Origin: Paralithodes platypus | Lineage: Eukaryota; Arthropoda; Malacostraca; Decapoda; Lithodidae | Reading direction: 5' to 3' | NCBI GenBank assembly: GCA_032716605.1 | Contig: CM064573.1 | Coordinates: 10,557,926 to 10,621,925, forward strand | DNA: 64,000 nucleotides | Part shown: positions 11,040-22,595 of the stretch, piece by piece | Numbering within the stretch: the stretch's first letter is position 1 | How the letters are laid out: every line of letters starts with the position of its first letter | The notes under the pieces: model-generated | Seen by the model: only the letters and a program-made list of their open reading frames with translations | What the model was told of the DNA's origin: nothing | The model's database searches: none | Position numbers and translations under genes: made by a program

Positions 11040-11222
11040 AGCTATTGGTTTATCTATTGGTTTAGCTATTGGTTTATCTATTGGTTTAGCTATTGGTTTA
11101 TCTATTGGTTTAGCTATTGGTTTATCTATTGGTTTAGCTATTGGTTTATCTATTGGTTTAGCTATTGGTTTAGCTATTGGTTTATCTATTGGTTTATCTA
11201 TTGGTTTAGCTATTGGTTTATC
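11040..11222 (+). repeat. 12-bp tandem repeat, about 15 copies
   Basis: Alternating ATTGGTTTAGCT and ATTGGTTTATCT units. Confidence 0.95.
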
Positions 11223-11224
11223 GA

Positions 11225-11767
11225 TACTTGATGGGAAACTATGAAACTACTATGTCTCTGCATTATTTAAATATCACTTTCATAATTCACACTATATTTC
11301 CCTACAAATATTCGTATCAGCTAAGTCATTATGGTGAGGACATTGTAATTTACCGTCAGATGAAACGACACCGATTGTATTATGTATGAGCACTTCTGAA
11401 CTCGAGGGAATATGCTGCCTTGAACATCGCAATAATGAACTAGGCCGCTCAGGATAACTGCATGCCTTTCTGGTTTCGTGGCCGGAATTATTTTACTTCC
11501 ATACAGTTTGTTAGTTAGTTAAAATAGGACTTCAGAGGCTATCAACCCTTCTGGATTAATTAGCCAGCACACTGTAAGTCTAGAATAGCATCAAGATTGG
11601 AGCCACTTTTCAAGAACTCCAGTCTCTTGGTCCCTACAGGATATTCAGATCATTTAATATAAGTACAGTGAATTATAGAAGTCAGTGCTTTTTTATGCAA
11701 ATACAGCCATAAAGTGTGGCAATTATATCCCACAGAATAGGTAATTACTGATTCCTTATAAAACTAG
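11225..11767. other. No recognisable feature
   Basis: Unique-looking sequence of moderate AT content with no frame, motif or repeat that I can name. Confidence 0.4.
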
Positions 11768-13155
11768 CAATATAGTTAATATATGGCTCCCAGCAGCCAC
11801 TGTAATATAGTTAATATATGGCTCCCAGCAGCCACTGTAATATAGTTAATATATGGCTCCCAGCAGCCACTGTAATATAGTTAATATATGGCTCCCAGCA
11901 GCCACTGTAATAGAGTTAATATATGGCTCCCAGCAGCCACTGTAATAGAGTTAATATATGGCTCCCAGCAGCCACTGTAATAGAGTTAATATATGGCTCC
12001 CAGCAGCCACTGTAATATAGTTAATATATGGCTCCCAGCAGCCACTGTAATATAGTTAATATATGGCTCCCAGCAGCCACTGTAATATAGTTAATATATG
12101 GCTCCCAGCAGCCACTGTAATATAGTTAATATATGGCTCCCAGCAGCCACTGTAATATAGTTAATATATGGCTCCCAGCAGCCACTGTATATAGTTAATA
12201 TATGGCTCCCAGCAGCCACTGTAATATAGTTAATATATGGCTCCCAGCAGCCACTGTAATATAGTTAATATATGGCTCCCAGCAGCCACTGTAATATAGT
12301 TAATATATGGCTCCCAGCAGCCACTGTAATATAGTTAATATATGGCTCCCAGCAGCCACTGTAATATAGTTAATATATGGCTCCCAGCAGCCACTGTAAT
12401 ATAGTTAATATATGGCTCCCAGCAGCCACTGTAATATAGTTAATATATGGCTCCCAGCAGCCACTGTAATATAGTTTATATGGCTCCCAGAAGCCACTGT
12501 AATATAGTTAATATTGGCTCCCAGCAGCCACTGTAATATAGTTAATATATGGCTCCCAGCAGCCACTGTAATATAGTTAATATATGGCTCCCAGCAGCCA
12601 CTGTAATATAGTTAATATATGGCTCCCAGCAGCCACTGTAATATAGTTAATATATGGCTCCCAGCAGCCACTGTAATATAGTTAATATATGGCTCCCAGC
12701 AGCCACTGTAATATAGTTAATATATGGCTCCAGCAGCCACTGTAATATAGTTAATATATGGCTCCCAGCAGCCACTGTAATATAGTTATATATGGCTCCA
12801 GCAGCCACTGTAATAGAGTTAATATATGGCTCCCAGCAGCCACTGTAATAGAGTTAATATATGGCTCCCAGCCACTGTAATAGAGTTAATATATGGCTCC
12901 CAGCAGCCACTGTAATAAGTTAATATATGGCTCCCAGCCATGTAATATAGTTAATATATGGCTCCCAGCAGCCACTGTAATATAGTTATATATGGCTCCC
13001 AGCAGCCACTGTAATATAGTTAATATATGGCTCCCAGCAGCCACTGTAATATAGTTAATATATGGCTCCCAGCAGCCACTGTAATATAGTTAATATATGG
13101 CTCCCAGCAGCCACTGTAATATAGTTAATATATGGCTCCCAGCAGCCACTGTAAT
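11768..13155 (+). repeat. 35-bp satellite-like array, about 39 copies
   Basis: The unit contains AATATAGTTAATATATGG and CTCCCAGCAGCCACTGT. Most copies are identical; variants (TAGAG for TATAG, 1-8 bp deletions) cluster near 11.9-12.0 kb and 12.45-12.95 kb. There are no spacers between units. Confidence 0.97.
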
Positions 13156-13566
13156 TTTGACAAGTGTTATCAATCTCATCACATGTAACAACTTTTATTT
13201 GTAGCACTACCTTACATATATAACAGTGAATTATGGGCTATGACAAACCTATAAACCACATAAATATTGTTGGGTCTCGTATCTGTTCGGTCCTAGATTA
13301 AAAGTAAAATAGAGCTTAGTTTTACTTTGTTATCGTCTTTAACCTCACATATTTCCTGATCTTCATAGCCATCTCCTCTAGTGGGGGCCGTGTTCGTATA
13401 TGGTTGGAATATGGATAAATACTTATTTCCGACGGTCATTGGTATAAAATACAACAGTACCGGTATATCAAAGATAAAATAATATAAAAATATAAATAAA
13501 GGCTAAAGCCTGTGGGTGTCTCACCAGTAAAATTAACGTTTTCCAAACTAGTAATTTCCTACAAAA
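13156..13566. other. No recognisable feature
   Basis: AT-rich sequence with no repeat, ORF or motif that I recognise. Confidence 0.4.
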
Positions 13567-13635
13567 ATATATGTAAACATTGGAGGTATTATATCAAATA
13601 TATGTAAACATTGGAGGTATTATATCAAATTATTA
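13567..13635 (+). repeat. Duplicated 31-bp flank of LINE
   Basis: Two adjacent copies of a segment starting AAATATATGTAAACATTGG. A third copy starts at about 15136, just past the LINE tail. This is either a pre-existing tandem repeat or a long target duplication. Confidence 0.75.
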
Positions 13636-13650
13636 TCAAATATTATACAC

Positions 13651-14923
13651 CATTAGTCTCACATCAATCATAGGAAAGTTGCTAGAGTCTATTATTGCTA
13701 GGAAAATTAGAAGCCACTTAGTAAAATTTAACTTAATAAATTCTTCTCAGCATGGATTCACTCAGGGACGTTCGTGCCTTACTAATTTGCTTAGCTTTTT
13801 CTCAGAGGTATATGAAGCAGTAGATAGTGACAAGTCATATGATATTATATATTTAGATTTCAGTAAAGCTTTCGACAGAGTCCCTCATGAGAGATTGATG
13901 AGAAAGGTTGAGGCACATGGAATAGGAGGGTCGTTGTTGGGATGGATTAGGTCATGGCTAATTGGTAGGAAACAGAGAGTCAGCATAAATGGTACCAAGT
14001 CAGAGTGGGGAGCAGTCAAAAGTGGTGTCCCCCAGGGATCGGTATTAGGTCCCCTGTTGTTTCTTATATACATAAATGACCTAGATTTAGGTATAACTAG
14101 TAGGATAAGTAAATTCGCAGACGATACTAAAATGGGGAGATCAATTGATTCAGATAGCGATATAGAGTGCCTCCAAAGGGATCTAGATACCTTACATGAA
14201 TGGTCAGTAAATTGGCAGATGAAGTTTAACATTGACAAATGCAAGGTATTAAAGATAGGGAAGATGCAAACAAATGTTAAATATAAACTAGCTAATTTAG
14301 AATTAGAAAATTCAGACTGTGTGAAAGATCTAGGTGTGTTTGTTAGCAATGATTTGAAGCCTAGAAAACAGTGTATAAGCGTTCGTAATAACGCAAACAG
14401 GATTCTCGGGTTCATCTCTAGGAGTGTGAGTAACAGAACTGCTGATGTTATCTTAAAACTTTACTTGTCATTAGTGAGACCCCATATGGATTATGCTGTC
14501 CAATTTTGGTGTCCTTATTACAGAATGGACATAGATTCATTGGAGAGAATTCAGCGTAGAATGACAAAAATGATCCATAATATTAGAAATTTTCCGTATG
14601 AAGAAAGGTTGAAGAAATTAGGTTTACATTCGTTAGAGAGACGCAGAGTTAGAGGGGATATGATAGAGGTGTTCAAGTGGGTTAGTGGGATTAACAAAGG
14701 GGACATGACAAATGTACTAAAGCTCAGTGATAGCGAAAGAACTCGTACCAATGGTTTCAAATTAGATAAATTTCGTTTCAGAAAAGATATAGGCAAATAT
14801 TGGTTTGGTAACAGAGTTGTAGATGGGTGGAATAGGCTACCAAGTGATATAGTGGGATCAAGAACGATAGGGAGCTTTAAGAAAAAATTGGATAAGCATA
14901 TGGACGAGAAGGGTTGGGTGTGA
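13651..14923 (+). pseudogene. CR1-like RT, C-terminal two thirds, open but truncated
   Basis: Uninterrupted in frame from SLTSIIGKLLESIIARK to the terminal KLDKHMDEKGWV. It keeps YLDFSKAFDRVPHE, GRKQRVS (the codon that is TAG in the other copy), GVPQGSVLGPLL and FADDTKMGRS, so the polymerase core is intact. The endonuclease and first RT motifs are missing. The open frame extends upstream into the flanking 31-bp repeats only by chance. It is classed as a pseudogene because it lacks its own start and endonuclease. Confidence 0.85.
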
Positions 14924-15135
14924 AGGGGGATCAGCCGGGTTGGGCCAATCAGCGCTCTGCAGACCCCCGTAATCCTGCGTTAATCTCTAACCGGTTTGGT
15001 AAGATGATCCTCAGGGTATTAGAGTGTTGAGCCTATAATTGGGCTTTGTAATTGGGGTTGTGTGGGACAGGGATCTGCCTTGCTTAGGCCAATCGGCTTT
15101 CTGCAGACTCCCATTTTCTTATGTTCTTATGTTCT
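13651..15135 (+). mobile_element. CR1-like LINE, 5'-truncated second copy
   Basis: Homology to the 6.35-10.6 kb element begins at CATTAGTCTCACATC and ends in TTCTTATGTTCTTATGTTCT. It has the same 3' UTR. Translated differences from the first copy are few, so the family was active relatively recently. Confidence 0.9.
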
Positions 15136-15313
15136 AAATATATGTAAACATTGGAGGTATTATATAAAATATATAAAACTGAAAAAACTAGTTTAAATTT
15201 CAAAATGCCTGTCGGCTATTAACCGCAATTTTACCGAATCATCGTATAATTACTAATTAGTATTTATCAAATTATGAATCACATATTAACATAGGCTGTT
15301 TTTTTCATTTCAG

Positions 15314-15370
15314 TCCGTGATTGTTCGGTCTACTATGATGGAAAGGAAAATGCAGTGAGGGCCTAGTATG
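15314..15370 (+). other. Candidate isolated exon (splice-site signature)
   Basis: A polypyrimidine tract ending TTTTTTTCATTTCAG precedes 57 bp, which are followed by a strong donor ATG|GTGAGTACA. All three frames contain a stop (one is open for 16 codons), so it would be a non-coding or 5' leader exon; an ATG lies exactly at its end. There is no transcript evidence and no neighbouring exon was found. Confidence 0.2.
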
Positions 15371-15546
15371 GTGAGTACAGTATATGACAATCATTAGGGA
15401 ATTACTTATACCTACAATATTCCTGGGTAAAATTTTAGCAATAGCTCCAAATTGATTTTAGCATAGATTCGTATGTAATTCCCTTGTTTCCATTGATATT
15501 TCATTTTTTGTGATGTAAATAATTGGTGCAATTAGCTTCTTATTAG

Positions 15547-15577
15547 CCTAACCTAACCTAACCTAACCTAACCTAAC
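15547..15577. repeat. Interstitial telomere-type (CCTAA)n
   Basis: Five consecutive CCTAA units, the complement of the arthropod telomere repeat TTAGG. Confidence 0.9.
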
Positions 15578-15665
15578 TAGTATAATTTTAAAACTAAAAT
15601 GCCCCAGTGTATAATACCAGACACCAATAAATAAAGATATTAATGGATGAACGGAAATACTTTAA

Positions 15666-15993
15666 AGGGGAGGTCTCCACTTGAGGGATTTTTTTCTTGA
15701 CCCCTTTCTCCCTCATGTTTAGCCCCATTGCTTTTGAGATTTTAAGACGTTTGCCCCATTAGTTTGGTGATCTTAAGAATTTCCGCCCCATTCTGTCAAT
15801 TTTAAGACCTTTCGTGCAATTTAGGTGTCGATTTTATCCTGGCGAGCGATAGTGAGCCTGTAATTTAAGAGTAACCGGCCTTCGGCCGGAACATTTTTCT
15901 ACCGAAAAATTTACAAATTTATCTTGAAAGGGGGTCAAGGGGGTGACATTTTAAGATTGCTGGAGGAGTAGGAAACACACTAAAAACCTCCCC
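15666..15993 (+). mobile_element. Family A MITE, complete
   Basis: TTAA at 15662-15665 and 15994-15997. Core GGCGAGCGATAGTGAGCC and hairpin CCGGCCTTCGGCCGG. It serves as the uninterrupted reference for the LINE-split copy at 513-2396. Confidence 0.9.
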
Positions 15994-15997
15994 TTAA

Positions 15998-16834
15998 TAC
16001 CCAAATCGAGTTGGAGCCACCGCTAGAATTATACCCAATATTCCTGCCCATACTCATTTGCCAGTCTGACCTCCCCCCCCCCCCCTCTCCCCCCTCTCTC
16101 TCTCTTCATTTGTCTTTCATTCTCTCAGCAACGGTTATATAATAGTGTGAGTACTGTGTTGTCAGTAATACCTGTTCCAAGTAGGCAGATTACAATACGC
16201 GAACCCTACCCTCTGCAACTCAAAAGGACTCCAGCAAAGGGGGTGTAAAAGTTTCCACATCAATTTCCTGGCAAACCCTTCCCAAATGGCAGAAATATTT
16301 GCTTGATTGCTCTAGTCGTTGGTGAGTTATATAGAGGTCAGTGCAAGGGGTGTTGGACTGCTTACTTGGACCTTGACTTGGAACCGGGTATATTATAAGC
16401 TTGCGATGTGTTCATTTATAAATTCAATATGACTTATTTAATGTAACTGTATATATATATATATATATATATTAATGCATGTGGGATAGTTTCTGGTCTT
16501 TTATGAGCCTTTGTACTGTATGATTGGTATATTATAAACATATCAAGTCAATCAGCCAGTTCACCACCACCCATTCACTTCATATGATCAGGTGGTTTAG
16601 CAAGTAGAACCTACTAATTAATTATATGTTAATTAATTACATTTATTAAGCAGCATAACCAAATAATATATGTTACCAAGGCGTAGCTTTGTAACACGCA
16701 ATCAAACATTTCAGTAGGGTTGGAAACGTAACTGACAGAGGTGGGATGGTTGGAAGGAACAAACCTGAACAAATGACATATTATAGTGTTAATGGCGGAC
16801 AAGGAGGAATGGAATGGAGGTGCTTTTAGGAGGG
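15998..16834. other. Spacer with C-run, CT-run and (AT)n
   Basis: Contains poly-C/CT at about 16070-16105 and (AT)n at about 16450-16472. Otherwise nothing recognisable. Confidence 0.5.
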
Positions 16835-17283
16835 GGGAAGATGGGTGGGGGGGGGGGGGGGGGGTATTAGAGGTGATAGGTAGGAAGGGGAGGAGGGACG
16901 GGGTGGGGGGGGGGGGGCGTAATGGAGGTGCTAGGGGGGTGGGGGATAATGGAGGTGCTAGGTAGGAGGGGAGGGGGAGGGGGGAAGGTGGGGGTGGGGG
17001 ATAATGGAGGTGTTGGGTAGGAGGGGGAAGGTGGGGGAGGTAATGGAGGTGCTAGGGAGGAGGGGTGGGTGGGGGGAGATAATGGAGGTGCTAGGTAGGA
17101 GGGGGGGGGGAGGTGGGTGGGGGTAGGGGCGGGGTGAGGGGAGGAGAGGAAACATGGGGGGGGTGGGATAATAGAGGTGCTAGGTAGGGGTGGGGGAGGG
17201 GGCGGGGGGCAGGTGGGTGAGGGAGGTAATGGAGATGCTAGGTAGGTAGGAGGGGGTGGGGGAGGGGAAGGGGGTGGGGTAAT
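16835..17283 (+). repeat. G-rich irregular minisatellite
   Basis: Diverged units containing AATGGAGGTGCTAGGTAGGA separated by G-runs of 4-18. The many runs of three or more G make G-quadruplex formation plausible on this strand. Confidence 0.85.
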
Positions 17284-17585
17284 GGAAGGATCAGATAAGG
17301 AGGCATGATGTTTATCGCGGAGAAGGTCGTCCTGGGAAAAAATAAGTTAATGGGTTATTTATACATATCTTGGGGTATTCATGGCCATCTTGGAAGAAAT
17401 GGGAAAGGCTTCGGGATAAATCCCTTTATGTCGTAGAAAGAAATAATAGTCTTGTTTTGGTGTAGATTCTGTTTACAAGTCAGAAAATTTCAAATTTATA
17501 AAGTATCCATATGAGAGAGAGAAGAACAGAAGAATTTCATAAATAGAAGTATATTGAAACACATGAAGCACAACTCCAATAGGCC
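17284..17585. other. No recognisable feature
   Basis: Spacer between the G-rich array and the TA array, with no motif seen. Confidence 0.4.
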
Positions 17586-17589
17586 TATG

Positions 17590-17650
<61 letters not shown>

Positions 17651-17660
17651 TATATATGAC
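17590..17660. repeat. (TA)n microsatellite
   Basis: Pure TA run ending in the recurrent TATACAGTATATATG motif. Confidence 0.95.
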
Positions 17661-17761
17661 TGTTCCATACTGACAGGTAGATGGGTACATAACATAACCC
17701 GAAACGTTAGAGAATAAAGAATCATAGCTCTTCCCTGTGTTTTTTCCTCCACACAATCCAT

Positions 17762-19127
17762 ATTTTTTTTTTTTTTTTCTATGTGATTGAGGGAGGCAAA
17801 ATGCATAAATGCCTATAGCGAGTGCCTCCCCCATAGTTGAAAGAGTGACAGGGCCAAAATCAAGGGACGTTCGAGCCAAAATGCCTGGACACACGGAGTT
17901 TGAAGCAATTTAAGTCATAGGAAGAGGGAAAGACTGATTCTGGGAGAGAGTTCCAGAGCTCAGCTGTTGAGTAGAAGAAAGTTTGAGAGTAACGTTTCAC
18001 TCTTGGGTTGGAGAGTTGCACAGAGTAGGGGTGGGATTGAGTTGCAAGACGGGTACCACGTGCCCTACGTAAAGGAGGTGGTATGCACTGGGATAGCTCT
18101 GAGGAACACTGATTATTATAGTAGCGATAGAATAGCGAGAGAGATGCAACATTGCGGCGGAGAGAGAGAGATTGCAGAGAGTTGGTGAGTGGACGGGAGT
18201 TAATGATACGAAAGGCCTTCCTTTCAACTTTGTCTAGGAGAGCGGTGTGAGAGGAACCTCCCCACACATGTGAACAATACTCAATACAAGGGCGCACTAT
18301 GCCCCTGTACAGAGCAAGAAGCTGTGCAGGGGAAAAGAACCCCCTAAGGCGGTTGAGCACACCCAGCTTCTGGGAGGCTGCCTTAGCAAGACTGGTAATA
18401 TGGTCCTTCCAAATGAGAGCAGAAGAAAAAGACACCAAGAATATTGAGAGAAGATAAAGGGTTGATTTTTGTATTGTTGAAGAATAAGGGATAGTCCGCT
18501 GGGAGATCCTGACGGGTAGATAGATGGAGAAATTGGGTTTTGGAAGCATTAAAGTTAACAAGGTTTTCTCTGCCCCAATTGGAAATAGTATTTAGATCAG
18601 AATTTAAGAGTTCTATGGCTTCATTACGTTTGTCGTTGAGGGATTGCTGGCTGGGGCGTTCTGAAAAACTAATGGAGTAGTGCAAGGTTGAGTCGTCTGC
18701 GTATGAATGGATGGGAATTAAGGTACAGTTAAGGAGATAATTTATAAAAATTAGAAAGAGAATAGGAGATAGGACAGAGCCCTGAGGAACACCGGAGTTT
18801 ATAGGGTGAGGAAGTGAACAATGGCCGTCCACAACCGCGGCTATGGAACGGCCGGAAAGGAAATTAGAGACAAAGGCACAGATGGAGGGATAGAAACCGA
18901 AGGAGGGTAGTTTAGAAATTAAAGATTTATGCCAGACTCTATCGAAGGCTTTCGATATGTCTAGTGCAATAGAAAAAGTCTCACCGAAGTCCCGAAAGGA
19001 GGATGACCAAGAGTTAGTAAGATATGAAAGAAGATCACCAGTAGAGCGACCCTTAAGGAAGCCATACTGGCGATCTGAAACCAGATTATGAGAAGAGAAA
19101 TGCTTAAGAAATTTGGAAGCAAGATAC
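17762..19127 (-). mobile_element. Poly(A)-tailed LINE (same family as 48.8-50.5 kb), 5'-truncated
   Basis: On the minus strand it starts at CTTGCTTCCAAATTTCTTAAGC (19127) directly beside a TA-rich repeat. It ends with ...CTCAATCACATAG followed by poly(A) (17762-17779 on the plus strand). It is closely similar to the copy at 48831-50541. Confidence 0.9.
17860..19127 (-). pseudogene. LINE reverse transcriptase, frameshifted
   Basis: The first frame runs to 18383: RQYGFLKGRSTGDLLSY, catalytic ALDISKAFDRVWHKSL, SGVPQGSVLSPILFLIF, and an intact SYADDSTLHYS. After LNILGV a 2-nt deletion (near 18435) relative to the 48.8-kb copy shifts the frame. The remainder, from about 18450 to 17860, reads ALIWKDHITSLAKAASQKLG through IEYCSHVWGG to SRHFGSNVP. 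It lacks endonuclease and early RT motifs. Translated sequence upstream of 19127 comes from the TA repeat and is not part of the element. Non-functional. Confidence 0.85.
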
Positions 19128-19215
19128 AGTATGTATATATATATATATATACGGTATATATATATGCAAATAGATATATACCGTACTATATAGATAGATA
19201 GATAGACATATATAA
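19128..19215. repeat. (TA)n and (TAGA)n microsatellites
   Basis: TA-rich tract with TACAGTATG and ACGGTATATA interruptions, then TAGA repeats. It borders the LINE 5' end. Confidence 0.9.
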
Positions 19216-19437
19216 AGATAGATGTCATACTTACCTGTTACAATGTTATATAGCATGCAGTATATCGTGTGGTTCAGCGGTAAGGGTTAAATATTAAATG
19301 GAGATAGTGGGGGGTTGGGGCGGGGGGTAGCGATGAGACTGATAGAACTTAGGGTCAGGGTCACGGAGAGATCTTTACCATTTCACAAGTTTTATATTTT
19401 AACTTTTCTATTTATTTATCTTGTTCGTCCATGGCAA

Positions 19438-19491
19438 TAGTGTGTGTGTGTGTGTGTGCGTGTGTATCTGTGTGTGTGTGTGTGTGTTTGT
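19438..19491. repeat. (GT)n microsatellite
   Basis: TG/GT run with single CG and CT interruptions. Confidence 0.95.
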
Positions 19492-19602
19492 GTTCAAGCA
19501 TTTGTAGATTCATGTGTACGATTTATGTAATACTTGTAGGTTTATGTGTTAAAATAGATTGAGTCGACAGTTTAAGTGAACAGACACTTTAAAATACTTA
19601 GA

Positions 19603-19700
19603 AACCTAGGCTAGGCTAGGTTAGCTTAGGTTGGGTTTGGTTAGGTTAACTTAGATTAGGTTAGATTGGGTTATGTTAGGTGGAGTTAGGTTAGGCTAAT
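19603..19700 (+). repeat. Degenerate TTAGG-type repeat
   Basis: Imperfect AGGTTAGGTT-like units over about 100 bp, consistent with an eroded interstitial telomere-type repeat. Confidence 0.6.
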
Positions 19701-19811
19701 TTCGATAATTAGTTTGTATTTAGGTATAAACATGAAAAATGTATACGTAACCATGCATATAATTAAGACATTTCAATTTGTAATAATGTTGGATTAATTT
19801 TGGTTGGGTAA

Positions 19812-20600
19812 AGGCTGGTCCTATCCAGAGTGAGGTTTGGCATCCTCTACCCAACCTTAGCAGTTTCTGTTTGCATCTCTTTCACTGTCTATTTTTCCTT
19901 CTGGGGTCAGGGGGCTAGGAATCTTCCTCCCCTTGTTGTTGGTGTTGCTGTTCCCAAGGCTGTCTGGCCGAGCAGCCCAAAGCTCCCGAGCAAGGCCCAG
20001 GCCATAACCGAGCGCCTCCAAAAAATCCTCCGTGCTTACCACTAATAAAGCCCAGGTGACCGAAGCCACTCCAAGGCGGGGAGCTGAGGAGGGTGCAGAA
20101 ACGCCCGGGAAACCAATGCCCCACCCAAGGCCCTGTGCCCCTCAGCAATTATGAAGGGAAAGTTGAGGGGCAAAGGGAAAATGTGATGCTTTGGCTCCCA
20201 ATCTGACAAACTCTAGGTTGGCAGTAGGGAGGTCAATCCACGGAAGAGACACCGTCACTTGAGATCTAGAAAATTTTAAGTAAAAGTAAAAGTCAGTGTA
20301 AGCTATGGGTATGGCAGAGATCGCTCAGCTCTCACTCTGATAGACCAGCCCATCACCACATGACTAAAACCCAATCCTCTCACCATCAGCTAGGAAAGGC
20401 CCTAGAAAGCCACCTTTGGCGGGGGGATAGCTCCCCTATTTCAACTCCTTTCGGGGTTGGGCACCCACGATGCCTCTTAGATAATTCTCCTAAACGACTA
20501 GACAGAGAAGAGGGCGAGGGAACGCGAAGGTGATCCTGGACCGTGAGAATAGGAACTTTAAATGTTTCTGGTCGGGCTCTGTCTCGAATCGGCCACCCCT
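19812..20600 (+). repeat. Dispersed repeat of unknown class, possibly LINE 5' region
   Basis: The first 120 bp (GTGAGGTTTGGCATCCTCTA...) recur in reverse at about 61518-61632. GGCTGTCTGGCCGAGCAGCCC resembles 58330-58350. Near 20547 the + strand reads RIGTLNVSG, reminiscent of the start of an AP-endonuclease domain in LINEs, but the frame closes quickly. I would treat this as a fragment of a LINE 5' part at low confidence; no intact ORF exists. Confidence 0.35.
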
Positions 20601-20954
20601 AGCTATGGGGTATGTGCCTGAGTATATACATACATACATACATACAATACGAGTTCTAGTGAGTGTTGCCATTCTGCCATCACAGCATCATATAGTTGTT
20701 GACGATATGTGGAGTATTTCTTAACATGTTGAATAGCCAGGATACTGTAGACCTACGGAACATTCAAATCACCTCAGAAAACATCTGGGTGTTTGACGTG
20801 GTATAGACCTGACGACCTTTAGTCCCCAGTCCACCACGCTATTCACAATAGCATATATTTCCCTGAGGCACAAATGATGGGTGAGTTATTATATGAATAA
20901 AGAAACACAAAACTTTAGAAGGATAGAGGTGGAAGAACTGTAGAGGAAAAATAA

Positions 20955-21218
<264 letters not shown>

Positions 21219-21370
21219 ATAATTTTTGTTTTCTTTTTATTGCCAGGTCAGTTTTTCAAGGAAATTTAATTATCCCTTGGATCACGTTCCAGCTCGGCAA
21301 TTACAGGAAGAGCATCACCAATCATAAGTTATCTGCAACTGCAGCACTGGTAGTATTTAAACTCTATTAA

Positions 21371-21576
21371 CCCCTTTTGTACCAGCGACGTCTATATATT
21401 TTTATTATAGCTCTATTAGACGATTTTCTGCTGTTTAAGAAAAATCTGTGGTAGTAAAAAGGGTTAAGTGAGATAGGTGGAAGCTTGTTAATTGCTGGAG
21501 GCCCTTTATAAACTGAATAAAATCGTCTAATAGTAGCCATAATATAGGTAAAAGGATGGCACCGGCACTGTAAGGG
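21371..21576. mobile_element. Family D MITE
   Basis: TTAA at 21367-21370 and 21577-21580. Ends CCCCTTTTGTACCAGCGACG and GGCACTGTAAGGG. Internal inverted arms TTAGACGATTTT and AAAATCGTCTAAT. Confidence 0.85.
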
Positions 21577-21779
21577 TTAATAAAACAATATTACAATAAT
21601 TAACTCTTAACTTCCGCCACAGCACCGCTTATTTATTCATAGCATTTCCGGAAGAGTAGACAAACCCAATACACTACAATGTAAAGTAGGGTTGGTGGGC
21701 TGGTGTGGGTCCTGGGCTGGTGGTAAGGCCTCCTATGGCTCTAGTCTGGCCCTCTTTAGACCATTATGTACAGGAGACG

Positions 21780-21976
21780 ACCTTCTCTTTATATTCTGGC
21801 AACTCTTAGACGATATTATTAAGTTTAAATAGGGCCTCTAGCAATTAGCAGGCTTCGGACTTTATCATTTAACACATTTTACTACCTTAGATCCTTCTTA
21901 AGCTGCACAAAATCGTCTTAATATAATAAGAATAACATTAAAAAGACGCCGCTGGTACAGAAGGAGTCAAAACAGT
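21780..21976. mobile_element. Family D MITE, diverged
   Basis: Holds CTTAGACGAT and AAATCGTCTTAAT arms and GACGCCGCTGGTACAGAAGG near the right end. The left terminus is eroded. Confidence 0.6.
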
Positions 21977-22104
21977 TAACCCTTTCTTTCACAATCGATC
22001 AAATGGTCAGGTCGATTGGGGACAGGCTCTAGCGGTGGTCTTGGGACAGAATCACAGACAAAACAACTACGTTATTTATTCGTATTCATCTGTATTTTGG
22101 TTGA

Positions 22105-22172
22105 TTTATATATATATATACTGTGTTTATATATATATATATATATATATATACAGTATATATTGTTTTCGT
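22105..22172. repeat. (TA)n microsatellite
   Basis: TA runs with ACTGTGTTTA and TACAGTATA interruptions. Confidence 0.95.
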
Positions 22173-22242
22173 AAAACGGTGGAATGTGTGAACAGCTTTG
22201 GATGTTCTAATTCAATACGTGTAACAGGAATGTTTAAATAGT

Positions 22243-22475
22243 CAAAAGGGGGTATTACACCAGGATTTTTCCGGCAATTTTGTATGAACAAGTTTGTTCT
22301 CGTTATATTTTGAGGCTCTTTCGCATTGGAATCGTAAACTAGATCGAAGGTAGATTATGCTTTGTAGTTTAATTCTTATGGAATTTAAATTTTGAAGCTG
22401 CCAGACTACAATTGCCCGTAAAAATTTACAGAGAAATCGCTCGTGTGACACCGCTCTAAAGGGGGTATCAGACGA
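22243..22475. repeat. Putative short inverted-repeat element
   Basis: Starts GGGGGTATTACACCAGG and ends CGTGTGACACCGCTCTAAAGG, with imperfectly complementary ends. The end CCGCTCGTGTGACACCGC-type sequence also occurs near 46730. Class unknown. Confidence 0.4.
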
Positions 22476-22544
22476 CAACATACACCATCTAAACATTATA
22501 ATTATGTTCTCATTTACATGGTAGCATATTTAAATAATCAAATT

Positions 22545-22553
22545 ATATATATA

Positions 22554-22591
<38 letters not shown>

Positions 22592-22595
22592 ATTA
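22545..22595. repeat. (TA)n microsatellite
   Basis: TA run carrying TATACTGTATATA. Confidence 0.95.

Noticed and set aside
11768..13155. CRISPR-like direct repeats
   Set aside because: Units are contiguous with no spacers, there are no cas genes, and the context is eukaryotic. Same for the 31-, 32- and 40-bp arrays.
17967..18188. 73-codon plus-strand ORF opposite the LINE
   Set aside because: The same antisense shadow occurs opposite the homologous region of the 48.8-kb copy.
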